Position numbers and translations under genes: made by a program | The notes under the pieces: model-generated | The model's input: only the letters and a program-made list of their open reading frames with translations | Told to the model about the DNA's origin: nothing | The model's database searches: none | From: Clostridium sp. UBA4108 | Lineage (GTDB): Bacteria; Bacillota; Clostridia; Clostridiales; Clostridiaceae | Length of the DNA: 21,744 bases | Assembly: GCA_002381695.1 (NCBI GenBank) | Contig: DFXM01000029.1 | Location: 1 to 21,744 of the forward strand | Direction of reading: 5' to 3' | Shown: positions 1-9,300 of the stretch, piece after piece | Layout of the letters: the number at the start of each line of letters is the position of its first letter | Numbering within the stretch: position 1 is the stretch's first letter

Positions 1-49
1 CGGGCTCATAACCCGAAGGTCATAGGTTCAAGTCCTGTCCCCGCAACCA
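1..49 (+). tRNA. tRNA-fMet (initiator, CAT), 3' part only
   Basis: This is the 3' part of an initiator tRNA cut by the left edge of the window. The CAT anticodon is at 7-9 in a CTCATAA loop. It is flanked by GGG (2-4) and CCC (12-14), the three G:C pairs that mark initiator tRNAs. The T arm is at 22-38 with loop TTCAAGT. The acceptor 3' strand is CCCCGCA (39-45), followed by A46 and an encoded CCA at 47-49. Base A45 corresponds to position 72, which in bacterial initiators faces an unpaired C1; that base is outside the window. The next tRNA starts only three bases later, so the two are very likely co-transcribed. Confidence 0.93.
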
Positions 50-52
50 CAT

Positions 53-129
53 GGCGGAATAGCTCAGCTGGCTAGAGCATTCGGTTCATACCCGAAGGGT
101 CGTAGGTTCAAGTCCTATTTCCGCTACCA
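53..129 (+). tRNA. tRNA-Met (elongator, CAT)
   Basis: A complete 77-base tRNA. The acceptor arms GGCGGAA (53-59) and TTCCGCT (119-125) pair with one G-U. The anticodon stem TTCGG/CCGAA (80-84, 92-96) is perfect and holds CAT at 87-89. The T arm is at 102-118, and discriminator A126 is followed by an encoded CCA. A CAT anticodon can also belong to tRNA-Ile2, which TilS (encoded about 3 kb downstream) converts to read AUA. The GGCGG...CCGCT acceptor resembles elongator tRNA-Met of Bacillus rather than tRNA-Ile2, so Met is preferred. Confidence 0.93.
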
Positions 130-132
130 TAC

Positions 133-173
133 AAAATGGTTTGAAACATTGTTTCAAACCATTTTTATTTTTT
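133..173 (+). terminator. Rho-independent terminator after the tRNA cluster
   Basis: A near-perfect hairpin has arms ATGGTTTGAAAC (136-147) and GTTTCAAACCAT (151-162), an ATT loop and extra A-T pairs at the base. A T-rich tail runs to 173. It closes the tRNA transcript and separates it from spoIIE. Confidence 0.9.
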
Positions 174-422
174 AGAAAAACAATTAAGATAATATATGCT
201 AATGAGTGAAAAAATATTATAAAAAATTTCCCTATATAAAGTTAAAAATTTTTATATAGTGACATATTAAGTTATATAAAGTATCAACAATTTAAAACAA
301 TAAATATGAAAAAGAAAACAAAAATGTGGATAAACCTTGAAAAAATCTAGAAAGGTTGTTGATAATTATAAAAATAAAATAAAACATATTGTCATACGAA
401 ATATAAATACCATCACTAAGAT
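174..422 (+). other. Non-coding AT-rich stretch upstream of spoIIE
   Basis: About 250 bases with no credible gene. Visible items are a 9-bp inverted repeat CTATATAAA/TTTATATAG (232-240, 251-259), a 6-bp inverted repeat AACCTT/AAGGTT (333-338, 352-357), a perfect DnaA-box-like TGTGGATAA at 325-333 and a one-mismatch copy TGTTGATAA at 357-365. A weak Spo0A-box-like ATACGAA lies at 394-400 (5 of 7 against TGNCGAA). None of these sites is proven, and low complexity makes chance matches likely. Confidence 0.5.
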
Positions 423-455
423 TTTACAATTATTACCAGTAAACTTTGATATAAT
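423..455 (+). promoter_or_regulatory. Probable spoIIE promoter, sigma-A type with 21-bp spacer
   Basis: A TTTACA -35 (423-428) and a perfect TATAAT -10 (450-455) are separated by 21 bases. A spacer that long is poor for sigma-A alone. It is a known property of the Bacillus subtilis spoIIE promoter, where Spo0A~P activates sigma-A polymerase. The match in spacing suggests the same mode here. No strong Spo0A box is visible next to it. Confidence 0.6.
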
Positions 456-481
456 TACTTTATAAATTTAAGGAGTAGGTG

Positions 482-2890
482 ATGGGTGTGCAATATGGAG
501 AAGATATAGGAACTTATGAAAGATTAAAAAAAGCTTTAATTCAAAATAGTGTTAAGAGTCAAGATTATACTAGGATAATAGCTAAAAGTATAATATTTTT
601 CACTATTGCTATGTTAGTTAGTAGAGTAATATTAATTAATAGGTCGGCTCCCTTTGGGATTGCATTTTTATTAACGGTATTATTTCTACAAGACAATAGG
701 ATAAGTATAATAACTGGAATTGGAAGCGTCATAGGGTATTTAACATTAATAGGTACATTAGATAATGCACTTATGTATATAACAATAATACCTACAATTG
801 TAATGATAAATTTAATATTAAGTAGTTTCCTAAAGAAAAGGATTCATAAAATGGTGATTTGCTCGCTTATAATAACAATGATATTTTCCTATGGGATGCT
901 TATAAATGAATACTCATTTTTATTAGCAATAGGAGCAGCTGTGTTAGAGGGAATATGTATATTTCCTATCTACTTAGTATTAGAATATGGAATTGATAGT
1001 TTTAAAAGAATAAATACAAAGTATTTATTTTCAAACGAAGATATTATAGCCATGAGCATAGTGGTATCCTTAATTATAGCGGGCACATGGAGAGTTAGTA
1101 TAATAAATGTAGGGGTACTAAATTTATTAAGTATAGTTGCAATTTTGATAATGAGCTATGTATGTGGAGCTACTGTAGGAGCTACTACAGGTATTGCTAT
1201 GGGTGTTATAGTTGGAATGTCTAGTGGAAATATATTTATATATGCAAGTATATTGGGAATATGTGGATTAATTGCAGGAATGTTTAAGGAAGCAGGAAAA
1301 ATATTCACAGCATTATCGACCTGTATTATATTTTTTATAATGAAGATATATATGTCTACTTATCTAAAGGGGCAAGATTTTGAATTTATTATAGCTGAAG
1401 CCTTAATAGCTTTTATAATTTTTTTAGTAATACCGGAAAGAATTTATAATTCAATATCTCGAGAACTAGATAGTAGTAAAAAGGGTAGAATATACGAAGA
1501 TGGGTATAAAGAAAAAATTAGAGAAACATTCACAGAAAGACTTAGTAAATTTTATGATGTATTAGAAAATATGTCTAATATATTAGTTAACTTAGCTGAT
1601 AATGATAAGTTAGATATGAAAAGTAAAAGTAGTGGTATAATTGAAAACCTTGCTCATAGAGTATGTGAAGGTTGTGATACTAATAGAATATGTTGGGGCA
1701 GGGAGATGATTAATACTTATTCTGCGTTTGGAGAACTTATAGAGAATATCCAAAATAAAAATACTGGGTTCCCTATTATTTTAGAAAGAAAATGTATAAA
1801 AAAAGCTTCACTTATAAGAAATACTCAAGATATAGTAAATAGATATATAATAAATGAAATGTGGAGAACTAGGCTAGCTGAAGGAAGAGAACTTATTGCA
1901 GGTCAATTTGGCAATATGGCAAAATCTGTAGATGAGATAATAGAAGAGTTTTCAACAGATTTTAATGAGGACAAGCAGTGCCAAGAAAACATTTTAAGGA
2001 TATTAGAAAAGAATGATATGGATATAGATGATGTGTTCTGTATTAGAGATAAAAACAATAGATTAATTATAGAGGTTAAGACTCCAAATTGTAATGGAAG
2101 AAATCAATGCTCTAAAAAAATGCAGTCTTTAATAAATGCATGTACAGAAAATAAGATGGTTAGAAGGCAAGATGGATGTAGAATTAATCCAAATACTAAT
2201 CAGTGTACTGCTGTTTTTGAAGAAGCACCTAAATTTAGAATTAACACATCTATTGCTAGAGAAAGCAAGGATGGGCAGAGCATTTTTGGAGATAGTTTTT
2301 CTTATGGAAGAGGTGCAGATGGAACTTACATGATGTTACTCAGTGATGGAATGGGATCAGGACCTCAAGCAGGTAGGGAAAGTGAAGCGGTGGTTGAACT
2401 TATAGAGAAATTTGTAGCTGCAGGATTTACAATAACTACAGCTATTAAAACAGTGAATTCTATAATGAGTTTAAAATCTTGTGAAGAAGAAAAGTTCTCA
2501 ACTGTAGATTTAGGAACCATTGATGTATATACTGGAGATATTGACTTCGCTAAAGTAGGAGCAGTGGCTAGCTTTATAAAGAGTGGAGACACTATAGATA
2601 TAATTAAATCTAAAAGTTTACCAATTGGAGTATTAGATGAGGTAGATATAGAAATTCATCAGAAAAAACTGAGAAGTGGAGATTTAGTTGTAATGGTAAC
2701 AGATGGTGTATTAGACTATAGTGATGATAGTTATGGAAAGGTAGACTGGGTATTAGATTATTTATGTAGACACGATAATTTACCAACAGAAGAGCTAGCA
2801 AAAGGGATTATTAAAGAAGCTAAAAAGCTTGGAGGAAATAAAGTAAAGGATGATATGACGGTGTTGGTATCTAAGGTTTATGTAGCATGA
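482..2890 (+). CDS. spoIIE: SpoIIE, stage II sporulation protein E (PP2C phosphatase)
   Basis: SpoIIE is the membrane phosphatase at the asymmetric sporulation septum. It dephosphorylates the anti-anti-sigma factor SpoIIAA and so frees sigma-F in the forespore. The N-terminal part (about residues 35-320) is a run of hydrophobic segments, as expected for the multi-pass anchor. A central regulatory region follows, and the last 200 or so residues are a PP2C domain: DGMGSG near residue 622, VTDG near 740 and DDMTVLV near 792 supply the metal-binding aspartates. Length (802 aa) is close to the 827 aa of the B. subtilis protein. The ATG at 482 is preferred over an in-frame GTG at 479, because AAGGAG (470-475) is six bases from the ATG but only three from the GTG. 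The gene stands alone between two terminators. Confidence 0.96.
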   Translation: MGVQYGEDIGTYERLKKALIQNSVKSQDYTRIIAKSIIFFTIAMLVSRVILINRSAPFGIAFLLTVLFLQDNRISIITGIGSVIGYLTLIGTLDNALMYITIIPTIVMINLILSSFLKKRIHKMVICSLIITMIFSYGMLINEYSFLLAIGAAVLEGICIFPIYLVLEYGIDSFKRINTKYLFSNEDIIAMSIVVSLIIAGTWRVSIINVGVLNLLSIVAILIMSYVCGATVGATTGIAMGVIVGMSSGNIFIYASILGICGLIAGMFKEAGKIFTALSTCIIFFIMKIYMSTYLKGQDFEFIIAEALIAFIIFLVIPERIYNSISRELDSSKKGRIYEDGYKEKIRETFTERLSKFYDVLENMSNILVNLADNDKLDMKSKSSGIIENLAHRVCEGCDTNRICWGREMINTYSAFGELIENIQNKNTGFPIILERKCIKKASLIRNTQDIVNRYIINEMWRTRLAEGRELIAGQFGNMAKSVDEIIEEFSTDFNEDKQCQENILRILEKNDMDIDDVFCIRDKNNRLIIEVKTPNCNGRNQCSKKMQSLINACTENKMVRRQDGCRINPNTNQCTAVFEEAPKFRINTSIARESKDGQSIFGDSFSYGRGADGTYMMLLSDGMGSGPQAGRESEAVVELIEKFVAAGFTITTAIKTVNSIMSLKSCEEEKFSTVDLGTIDVYTGDIDFAKVGAVASFIKSGDTIDIIKSKSLPIGVLDEVDIEIHQKKLRSGDLVVMVTDGVLDYSDDSYGKVDWVLDYLCRHDNLPTEELAKGIIKEAKKLGGNKVKDDMTVLVSKVYVA

Positions 2891-3014
2891 TATAAATAAA
2901 TTGTTAAGTAATTTATTTAGTAAAGTACAACCTCCCGTTGAGATTATCTAAATAAAGTACTCCACAATTTATTTAGAAATGAAGAAATGTTAAAAACATT
3001 TCTTCATTTTTACT
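2888..3014 (+). ncRNA. Possible small RNA or structured 3' UTR between spoIIE and tilS
   Basis: The stretch holds several regular structures. An extended -10-like TGATATAAA (2888-2896) overlaps the spoIIE stop. Arms TAAATAAATT (2893-2902) and AATTTATTTA (2910-2919) form a 10-bp hairpin. CAAC/GTTG (2928-2931, 2937-2940) closes a small loop reading CTCCC. CTAAATAAA (2948-2956) can pair with TTTATTTAG at either 2912-2920 or 2968-2976. A strong terminator follows. A C-rich loop complementary to Shine-Dalgarno sequences is a hallmark of some Gram-positive antisense small RNAs. No good -35 is seen, so it could equally be the 3' UTR of spoIIE. Confidence 0.35.
2979..3014 (+). terminator. Rho-independent terminator downstream of spoIIE
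   Basis: Thirteen-base arms ATGAAGAAATGTT (2979-2991) and AACATTTCTTCAT (2995-3007) pair perfectly around an AAA loop and are followed by TTTTACTTT. It ends the spoIIE transcript or the possible small RNA. Confidence 0.85.
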
Positions 3015-3041
3015 TTACATATGTATATATAATAGATATGA

Positions 3042-3069
3042 TTTATGTTATATATGTTTAAAGTATAAT
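3042..3069 (+). promoter_or_regulatory. Weak candidate promoter for tilS-hpt
   Basis: A perfect TATAAT (3064-3069) lies 16 bases downstream of a poor -35, TTTATG (3042-3047). It is placed after the spoIIE terminator, where tilS needs a promoter, but the start point would fall close to the ribosome binding site AGGAAG (3073-3078). The call is therefore tentative. Confidence 0.3.
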
Positions 3070-3085
3070 TTTAGGAAGTGTTTCG

Positions 3086-4465
3086 ATGATAGATAAAATC
3101 CTTAAAACAATTGTGGATAATGATATGATAAAATATGGTGATTGTATTATAGTAGCATTGTCAGGTGGGCCTGATTCAATGAGTCTACTACATGGGCTAA
3201 TGGCACTTAAAGATAGGTTTAATTTAAGGTTATATGCTGCTCATGTGAACCATATGCTTAGAGGAGAAGACTCTGATAAGGATGAAGAAGGTTGTAGGGA
3301 ATTTTGTAGTGATTATGGTATAGAATTTTTTTCTAAAAGGATAGACATAGATACTATGGCACAGGAAAAAAATATTTCCCACGAAATGGCTGGGAGAGAA
3401 GCTAGATATGAGTTTTTCATAGAATTAAAAAATAAGCTAGGTGCAGATAAGATAGCTTTGGCACATAATCTAAATGACCAAGCGGAGACTATACTGATGA
3501 GACTTATGAGAGGTACAGGGTTAGAAGGATTAGTTGGTATTAAGGCTGTTAGGGATTATATATACATAAGGCCATTAATAAATGTAGCCAGAAAAGAAAT
3601 AGAAAAATATTGTGAGGAAAATAATTTACCAGTTAGGGTAGATAAGACAAATTTTGAAAGTATATATTCAAGAAATAAGGTTAGACTTGAACTCATACCT
3701 TATATAGAAGAACATTTTAATGAAGATATAATAAGTACTTTAAATAGGATGAGTACTCTAGTTAAAATAGATGAAGACTATATTACTGAAAATGCACTTA
3801 AATTTTTTCAAAAATATTGTGATATAAAAGCAGATAGAGTTATAATATATAATGATGCTTTTAATTTACATGAAGCTATACTTAGTAGAATTATAAGAAG
3901 AGCTTTATTAAATATTAAAGGTAATATGTATAATCTAGAAAACATACATATTGACAATATAATTAGTGTTCAAAAGGGATCTACAGGGAAGTTTACTAAA
4001 ATCCCTAAAGACATAATAGCTAAAAATGTATATGGGAATATAGAAATAGTAAAGGAGAAATTTGATTGTAGTGAGTTAAATGAACTAAATATAGAGTTAA
4101 AATTAGGTGAAAATTATATTGAAGAGTTAAATTTAAAGATATGTATTAAAGTCACAGACAATTATAGTGGACTTAAACTAAAATGTAATAATAATACCAA
4201 GTATTTTAGTTTTGATAAAGAACTTTCTAATATCAGATTAAGATATAGAAAAAATGGTGATAAATTTACACCTCTTGGAATGAAGGGGAGTAGAAAACTA
4301 AAAGATATATTTATGGATATGAAGATACCTAGAGAAGAGAGAGATAGAATCCCTCTTTTATGTTTTAATGAGGAAATATCATGGATAATTGGATATAGAA
4401 TTAGTGAAAAGTTTAAAGTTCACCAACATACAAATAAAATTTTACAAGTAACAATAGAAAGGTAG
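3086..4465 (+). CDS. tilS: TilS, tRNA(Ile)-lysidine synthase
   Basis: TilS uses ATP and lysine to convert C34 of tRNA-Ile2 (CAU) to lysidine, so that the tRNA reads AUA codons and is charged with Ile. AUA is very frequent in this genome, so the enzyme should be essential. The PP-loop SGGPDS is at residues 26-31. Family motifs HVNHMLRG (53-60), GREARYEFF (from 103) and AHNLNDQAET (from 126) follow. The last 200 or so residues match the tRNA-binding C-terminal part of long TilS forms. Length (459 aa) fits the family (472 in B. subtilis). AGGAAG lies eight bases before the ATG. Only seven bases separate it from hpt, and tilS-hpt-ftsH is a conserved Firmicute order. Confidence 0.95.
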   Translation: MIDKILKTIVDNDMIKYGDCIIVALSGGPDSMSLLHGLMALKDRFNLRLYAAHVNHMLRGEDSDKDEEGCREFCSDYGIEFFSKRIDIDTMAQEKNISHEMAGREARYEFFIELKNKLGADKIALAHNLNDQAETILMRLMRGTGLEGLVGIKAVRDYIYIRPLINVARKEIEKYCEENNLPVRVDKTNFESIYSRNKVRLELIPYIEEHFNEDIISTLNRMSTLVKIDEDYITENALKFFQKYCDIKADRVIIYNDAFNLHEAILSRIIRRALLNIKGNMYNLENIHIDNIISVQKGSTGKFTKIPKDIIAKNVYGNIEIVKEKFDCSELNELNIELKLGENYIEELNLKICIKVTDNYSGLKLKCNNNTKYFSFDKELSNIRLRYRKNGDKFTPLGMKGSRKLKDIFMDMKIPREERDRIPLLCFNEEISWIIGYRISEKFKVHQHTNKILQVTIER

Positions 4466-4472
4466 GAAAGGC

Positions 4473-5012
4473 ATGAATAACGACATTAAAGAAATTTTAT
4501 TATCAGAGGAACAATTGCAAGAAAAAATTAATGAGCTAGGTAAGAGGATTAGTGAGGATTATAAAGGAAAAGATGTGATTCTTTTAGGTATTTTAAAAGG
4601 ATCGGTAATATTTATGTCCGACTTAATGAAAACTATAACTATACCATGTAAAATGGACTTCATGGCTGTATCTAGCTATGGAGATTCTACAGAGTCCTCA
4701 GGAATTGTTAAAATAATTAAGGATTTAGACTTCGAAATCAAAGGTAAACATGTATTAATAGTAGAAGATATTATCGATAGTGGAGTTACTCTTAAGTATT
4801 TAATGAAGTATTTAGGAGCTAGGAATCCAGAAAGCTTAGAGATAGCGTGCCTATTAAACAAACCAGAGAGAAGAAAAGAAGATATTGATGTAAAATATCT
4901 AGGATATGATGTAAAAGACTATTTCCTAGTTGGATATGGTTTAGACTATGCAGAGCGCTATAGAAATTTACCTTATATAGGGATATTAAAAGAAAGTGTA
5001 TATAATAAATAA
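4473..5012 (+). CDS. hpt: Hypoxanthine-guanine phosphoribosyltransferase
   Basis: This purine-salvage enzyme joins hypoxanthine or guanine to PRPP to give IMP or GMP in the cytoplasm. The PRPP-binding signature VEDIIDSGVT is at residues 97-106. LLGILKGS near residue 36 and MDFMAVSSYG near 63 are typical of bacterial Hpt. Length is 179 aa, as usual. An AGGAAAGG ribosome binding site precedes the ATG, and the gene starts seven bases after the tilS stop, so the two are almost certainly one transcript. In B. subtilis the homologue is hprT. Confidence 0.96.
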   Translation: MNNDIKEILLSEEQLQEKINELGKRISEDYKGKDVILLGILKGSVIFMSDLMKTITIPCKMDFMAVSSYGDSTESSGIVKIIKDLDFEIKGKHVLIVEDIIDSGVTLKYLMKYLGARNPESLEIACLLNKPERRKEDIDVKYLGYDVKDYFLVGYGLDYAERYRNLPYIGILKESVYNK

Positions 5013-5044
5013 TAGTATGTATGGATAAGCTACTTTAGTAACAT

Positions 5045-5087
5045 AATAATATTAGAATTTGTTAATTAACTAATAATTAATATTATT
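5045..5087. repeat. AT-only inverted repeat between hpt and ftsH
   Basis: AATAATATTA (5045-5054) and its exact complement TAATATTATT (5078-5087) flank 23 bases containing the palindrome GTTAATTAAC (5061-5070). It sits just upstream of the ftsH promoter and after hpt. It could be an operator or a weak end of the hpt transcript, but AT-only palindromes are common by chance here. Confidence 0.3.
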
Positions 5088-5091
5088 TATG

Positions 5092-5120
5092 TTGTAATGT
5101 AAAATTCCATATGATAGAAT
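5092..5120 (+). promoter_or_regulatory. Candidate sigma-A promoter of ftsH
   Basis: TTGTAA (5092-5097) and TAGAAT (5115-5120) are separated by exactly 17 bases. Initiation would fall near 5127, leaving a leader of about 35 bases. No HrcA (CIRCE) or CtsR operator is visible, so heat-shock control by these repressors is not supported. Confidence 0.55.
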
Positions 5121-5160
5121 TTTTAAAGTAACTATTCAGGCATAGAGAGGGGGGCCTTAT

Positions 5161-7125
<1,965 letters not shown>

Positions 7126-7126
7126 G

Positions 7127-7165
7127 AAAAAAAGTACAACTAATTTTAGTTGTACTTTTTTATTT
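7127..7165 (+). terminator. Rho-independent terminator after ftsH
   Basis: AAGTACAACTAA (7132-7143) pairs perfectly with TTAGTTGTACTT (7146-7157) around a two-base loop. Flanking A and T runs extend the stem and give the T tail. It begins right after the ftsH stop. Confidence 0.9.
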
Positions 7166-7263
7166 ATACCTAAAAAATACCTATAAATTTCTAGAATTAA
7201 TAAAGAGTTATAACTGTTATAAACCTTTATTTAAATGTAAAGTATTATTACAATTTATATATG

Positions 7264-7293
7264 TTGACATATGGGATATGATATAATAATAAT
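7264..7293 (+). promoter_or_regulatory. Candidate sigma-A promoter of fhs
   Basis: A perfect TTGACA (7264-7269) is followed by an AT-rich tract with overlapping -10 options. AATAAT at 7288-7293 gives an 18-base spacer. TATAAT at 7282-7287 is a better hexamer but only 12 bases away. The exact start cannot be fixed by eye. The 7166-7263 stretch shows nothing else, and no tetrahydrofolate riboswitch was recognised. Confidence 0.55.
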
Positions 7294-7337
7294 GGGTGTG
7301 AGAATTTATAAGAATAGTAATTTCAGGAGGGGTTAAA

Positions 7338-9008
7338 ATGAAAAGTGATATTGAAATAGCTCAAGGAGCAAAAATGCTAAATATTGTGGATGTAGCTAAA
7401 AAAATAGGGCTACACCATGATGATTTAGACCTATATGGAAAATATAAAGCTAAGATTTCTTTAGATATATTAAAGAGAAATGAATCTAAAGAAGATGGAA
7501 AATTAATATTAGTTACAGCAATAAATCCAACTCCAGCTGGAGAAGGTAAATCAACAGTAACAATAGGTTTAGGTCAAGCATTTTGTAGTCTAGGAAAAAA
7601 TGCGGTAATAGCATTAAGAGAGCCTTCTTTAGGACCAGTATTTGGTGTTAAAGGTGGAGCAGCAGGTGGCGGATATGCTCAAGTAATTCCTATGGAGGAT
7701 ATAAATCTTCACTTCACTGGAGATATGCATGCTATTACTGCTGCCAATAATCTTCTTTGTGCAGCTATTGATAATCATATACACCAAGGAAATGATTTAG
7801 AAATAGATTCTAGAAAAATTATTTTTAGAAGAGTTTTAGATATGAATGATAGAGCTCTAAGAAACATTATTGTTGGGTTAGGTGGAACAGCTAATGGATT
7901 CTTAAGAGAGGATGGTTTTACAATTACAGTTGCATCAGAGGTAATGGCTATTCTATGTTTATCTAAAGACTTAATGGATTTAAAGGAAAGATTTGGTAAT
8001 ATACTCATAGCTTATAGCTTAAAAGGAGAACCTATATATTGTAAAGATCTAGGTGTTGAAGGGGCTATGGCAATGTTGATGAAAGACGCCATAAAGCCAA
8101 ACTTAGTTCAAACATTAGATAATACACCAGCTATAATCCATGGGGGGCCATTTGCTAATATAGCTCACGGATGTAATAGTATATTAGCTACAAGGATGGC
8201 ACTAAAGCTTGGAGATTATGCAATTACAGAGGCTGGTTTTGGTGCTGATTTAGGTGCTGAAAAATTTTTTGATATTAAATGTAGATATGGTGGATTAAAG
8301 CCAAGTTGTGTAGTTATAGTTGCTACTATTCGTGCTTTAAAGCATCATGGTGGAGTTAAAAAAGAAGATTTGAATACAGCAAATGTAGAAGCATTATCTA
8401 AAGGAATAGTTAATTTAGAAAAGCAAATTGAAAATGTGCAAAAATTTGGAGTGCCAGTAGTTGTAGCAATTAATAAATTTATTAGTGATAGCGATGAAGA
8501 GGTTAATTTCATAGAGAGATTTTGTAAGGAAAAAGACGTAGAAGTTTCATTAACAGAAGTTTGGGGAAAGGGTGCTGAAGGTGGAAAAGATTTGGCCCTT
8601 AAGGTTATGAATACTATAGAGAACAAAGAAAGTAAATTTAAGGTATTATATGATGAAAATCTATCTATAACAGAAAAAATAGAAATTATTGCTAGGGAAA
8701 TATATGGAGCTGATGGAATTGATGTTTTACCAGCAGCTAAAAAGCAAATTAACCAAATTGAAAAATTAGGGCTTCACAAGATACCTATTTGCGTTGCAAA
8801 AACTCAAAATTCACTTTCTGATAATCCAAGTTTGCTAGGAAGGCCAACAGGATTCAAAGTAAGTGTAAAGGAAGTTAAGTTATCAAATGGAGCAGGATTT
8901 GTAGTTGTATTAACTGGTGCAATAATGACAATGCCGGGACTTCCTAAAATTCCAGCAGCAAATAAAATGGATATACTTGAGGATGGAACTATAGAAGGAC
9001 TGTTCTAA
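7338..9008 (+). CDS. fhs: Formate-tetrahydrofolate ligase
   Basis: The enzyme makes 10-formyl-tetrahydrofolate from formate, ATP and tetrahydrofolate, feeding purine synthesis, initiator tRNA formylation and, in acetogens, the Wood-Ljungdahl pathway. Length (556 aa) is the family norm. The ATP-binding motif TPAGEGKST is at residues 65-73. REPSLGPVFGVKGGAAGGGY (from about 95) and the GGPFANIAHGCNS segment (from about 271) are strongly conserved family blocks. The AGGAGGGG ribosome binding site is strong. The gene is monocistronic between its own promoter and a 20-bp-stem terminator. No other Wood-Ljungdahl genes are nearby, so a purely biosynthetic role is possible. Confidence 0.97.
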   Translation: MKSDIEIAQGAKMLNIVDVAKKIGLHHDDLDLYGKYKAKISLDILKRNESKEDGKLILVTAINPTPAGEGKSTVTIGLGQAFCSLGKNAVIALREPSLGPVFGVKGGAAGGGYAQVIPMEDINLHFTGDMHAITAANNLLCAAIDNHIHQGNDLEIDSRKIIFRRVLDMNDRALRNIIVGLGGTANGFLREDGFTITVASEVMAILCLSKDLMDLKERFGNILIAYSLKGEPIYCKDLGVEGAMAMLMKDAIKPNLVQTLDNTPAIIHGGPFANIAHGCNSILATRMALKLGDYAITEAGFGADLGAEKFFDIKCRYGGLKPSCVVIVATIRALKHHGGVKKEDLNTANVEALSKGIVNLEKQIENVQKFGVPVVVAINKFISDSDEEVNFIERFCKEKDVEVSLTEVWGKGAEGGKDLALKVMNTIENKESKFKVLYDENLSITEKIEIIAREIYGADGIDVLPAAKKQINQIEKLGLHKIPICVAKTQNSLSDNPSLLGRPTGFKVSVKEVKLSNGAGFVVVLTGAIMTMPGLPKIPAANKMDILEDGTIEGLF

Positions 9009-9010
9009 AA

Positions 9011-9055
9011 TATAAAATAAAGCAGAAGGATTAATTCCTTCTGCTTTATTTTATA
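9011..9055 (+). terminator. Terminator after fhs with perfect 20-bp stem
   Basis: Bases 9011-9030 are the exact complement of 9036-9055 around a five-base TTAAT loop. The core is AGCAGAAGGA/TCCTTCTGCT with A- and T-rich flanks on both sides, so it could work in both directions. Confidence 0.9.
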
Positions 9056-9246
9056 TAAAATGTATATAGTTAATGAAATAAACTATACTATTCGTATGAA
9101 TTATTATAAATTTATTATCTTGGAAATTTCAGACAATAATGATAAATGAATAATACAATTTCAAAATAAAAAGACACCAAAAGAACACTATCAATTCACA
9201 GAAAAATGCAATAAATCCTGCAGAGTTTATATACAAATAGATTAAA

Positions 9247-9272
9247 TTATGTTAGTATTAAACATGTATAAT
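9247..9272 (+). promoter_or_regulatory. Weak candidate promoter of the decarboxylase operon
   Basis: TATAAT (9267-9272) lies about 30 bases before the ATG at 9301 and just upstream of AGGAGG. The only -35-like match, TTATGT (9247-9252), is 14 bases away, so an activator may be needed or the promoter lies elsewhere. The rest of 9056-9246 is AT-rich and shows only a 7-bp inverted repeat TATAGTT/AACTATA at 9064-9086. Confidence 0.35.
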
Positions 9273-9300
9273 ACAGTTAAATAAGTCAGGAGGAAATAAA

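Noticed and set aside
53..129. tRNA-Ile2 (CAT), the TilS substrate
   Set aside because: The acceptor and overall sequence match elongator tRNA-Met better, although CAT alone cannot decide.
479..481. GTG as the start of spoIIE
   Set aside because: It is only three bases from AAGGAG; the next codon, ATG at 482, has a normal six-base spacing.
3112..3120. Perfect DnaA-box sequence inside tilS
   Set aside because: It lies in the coding sequence as an isolated copy and is expected occasionally by chance in 21 kb of AT-rich DNA.
7166..7337. Tetrahydrofolate or other riboswitch upstream of fhs
   Set aside because: No conserved aptamer elements or terminator-antiterminator pair is visible in the leader.
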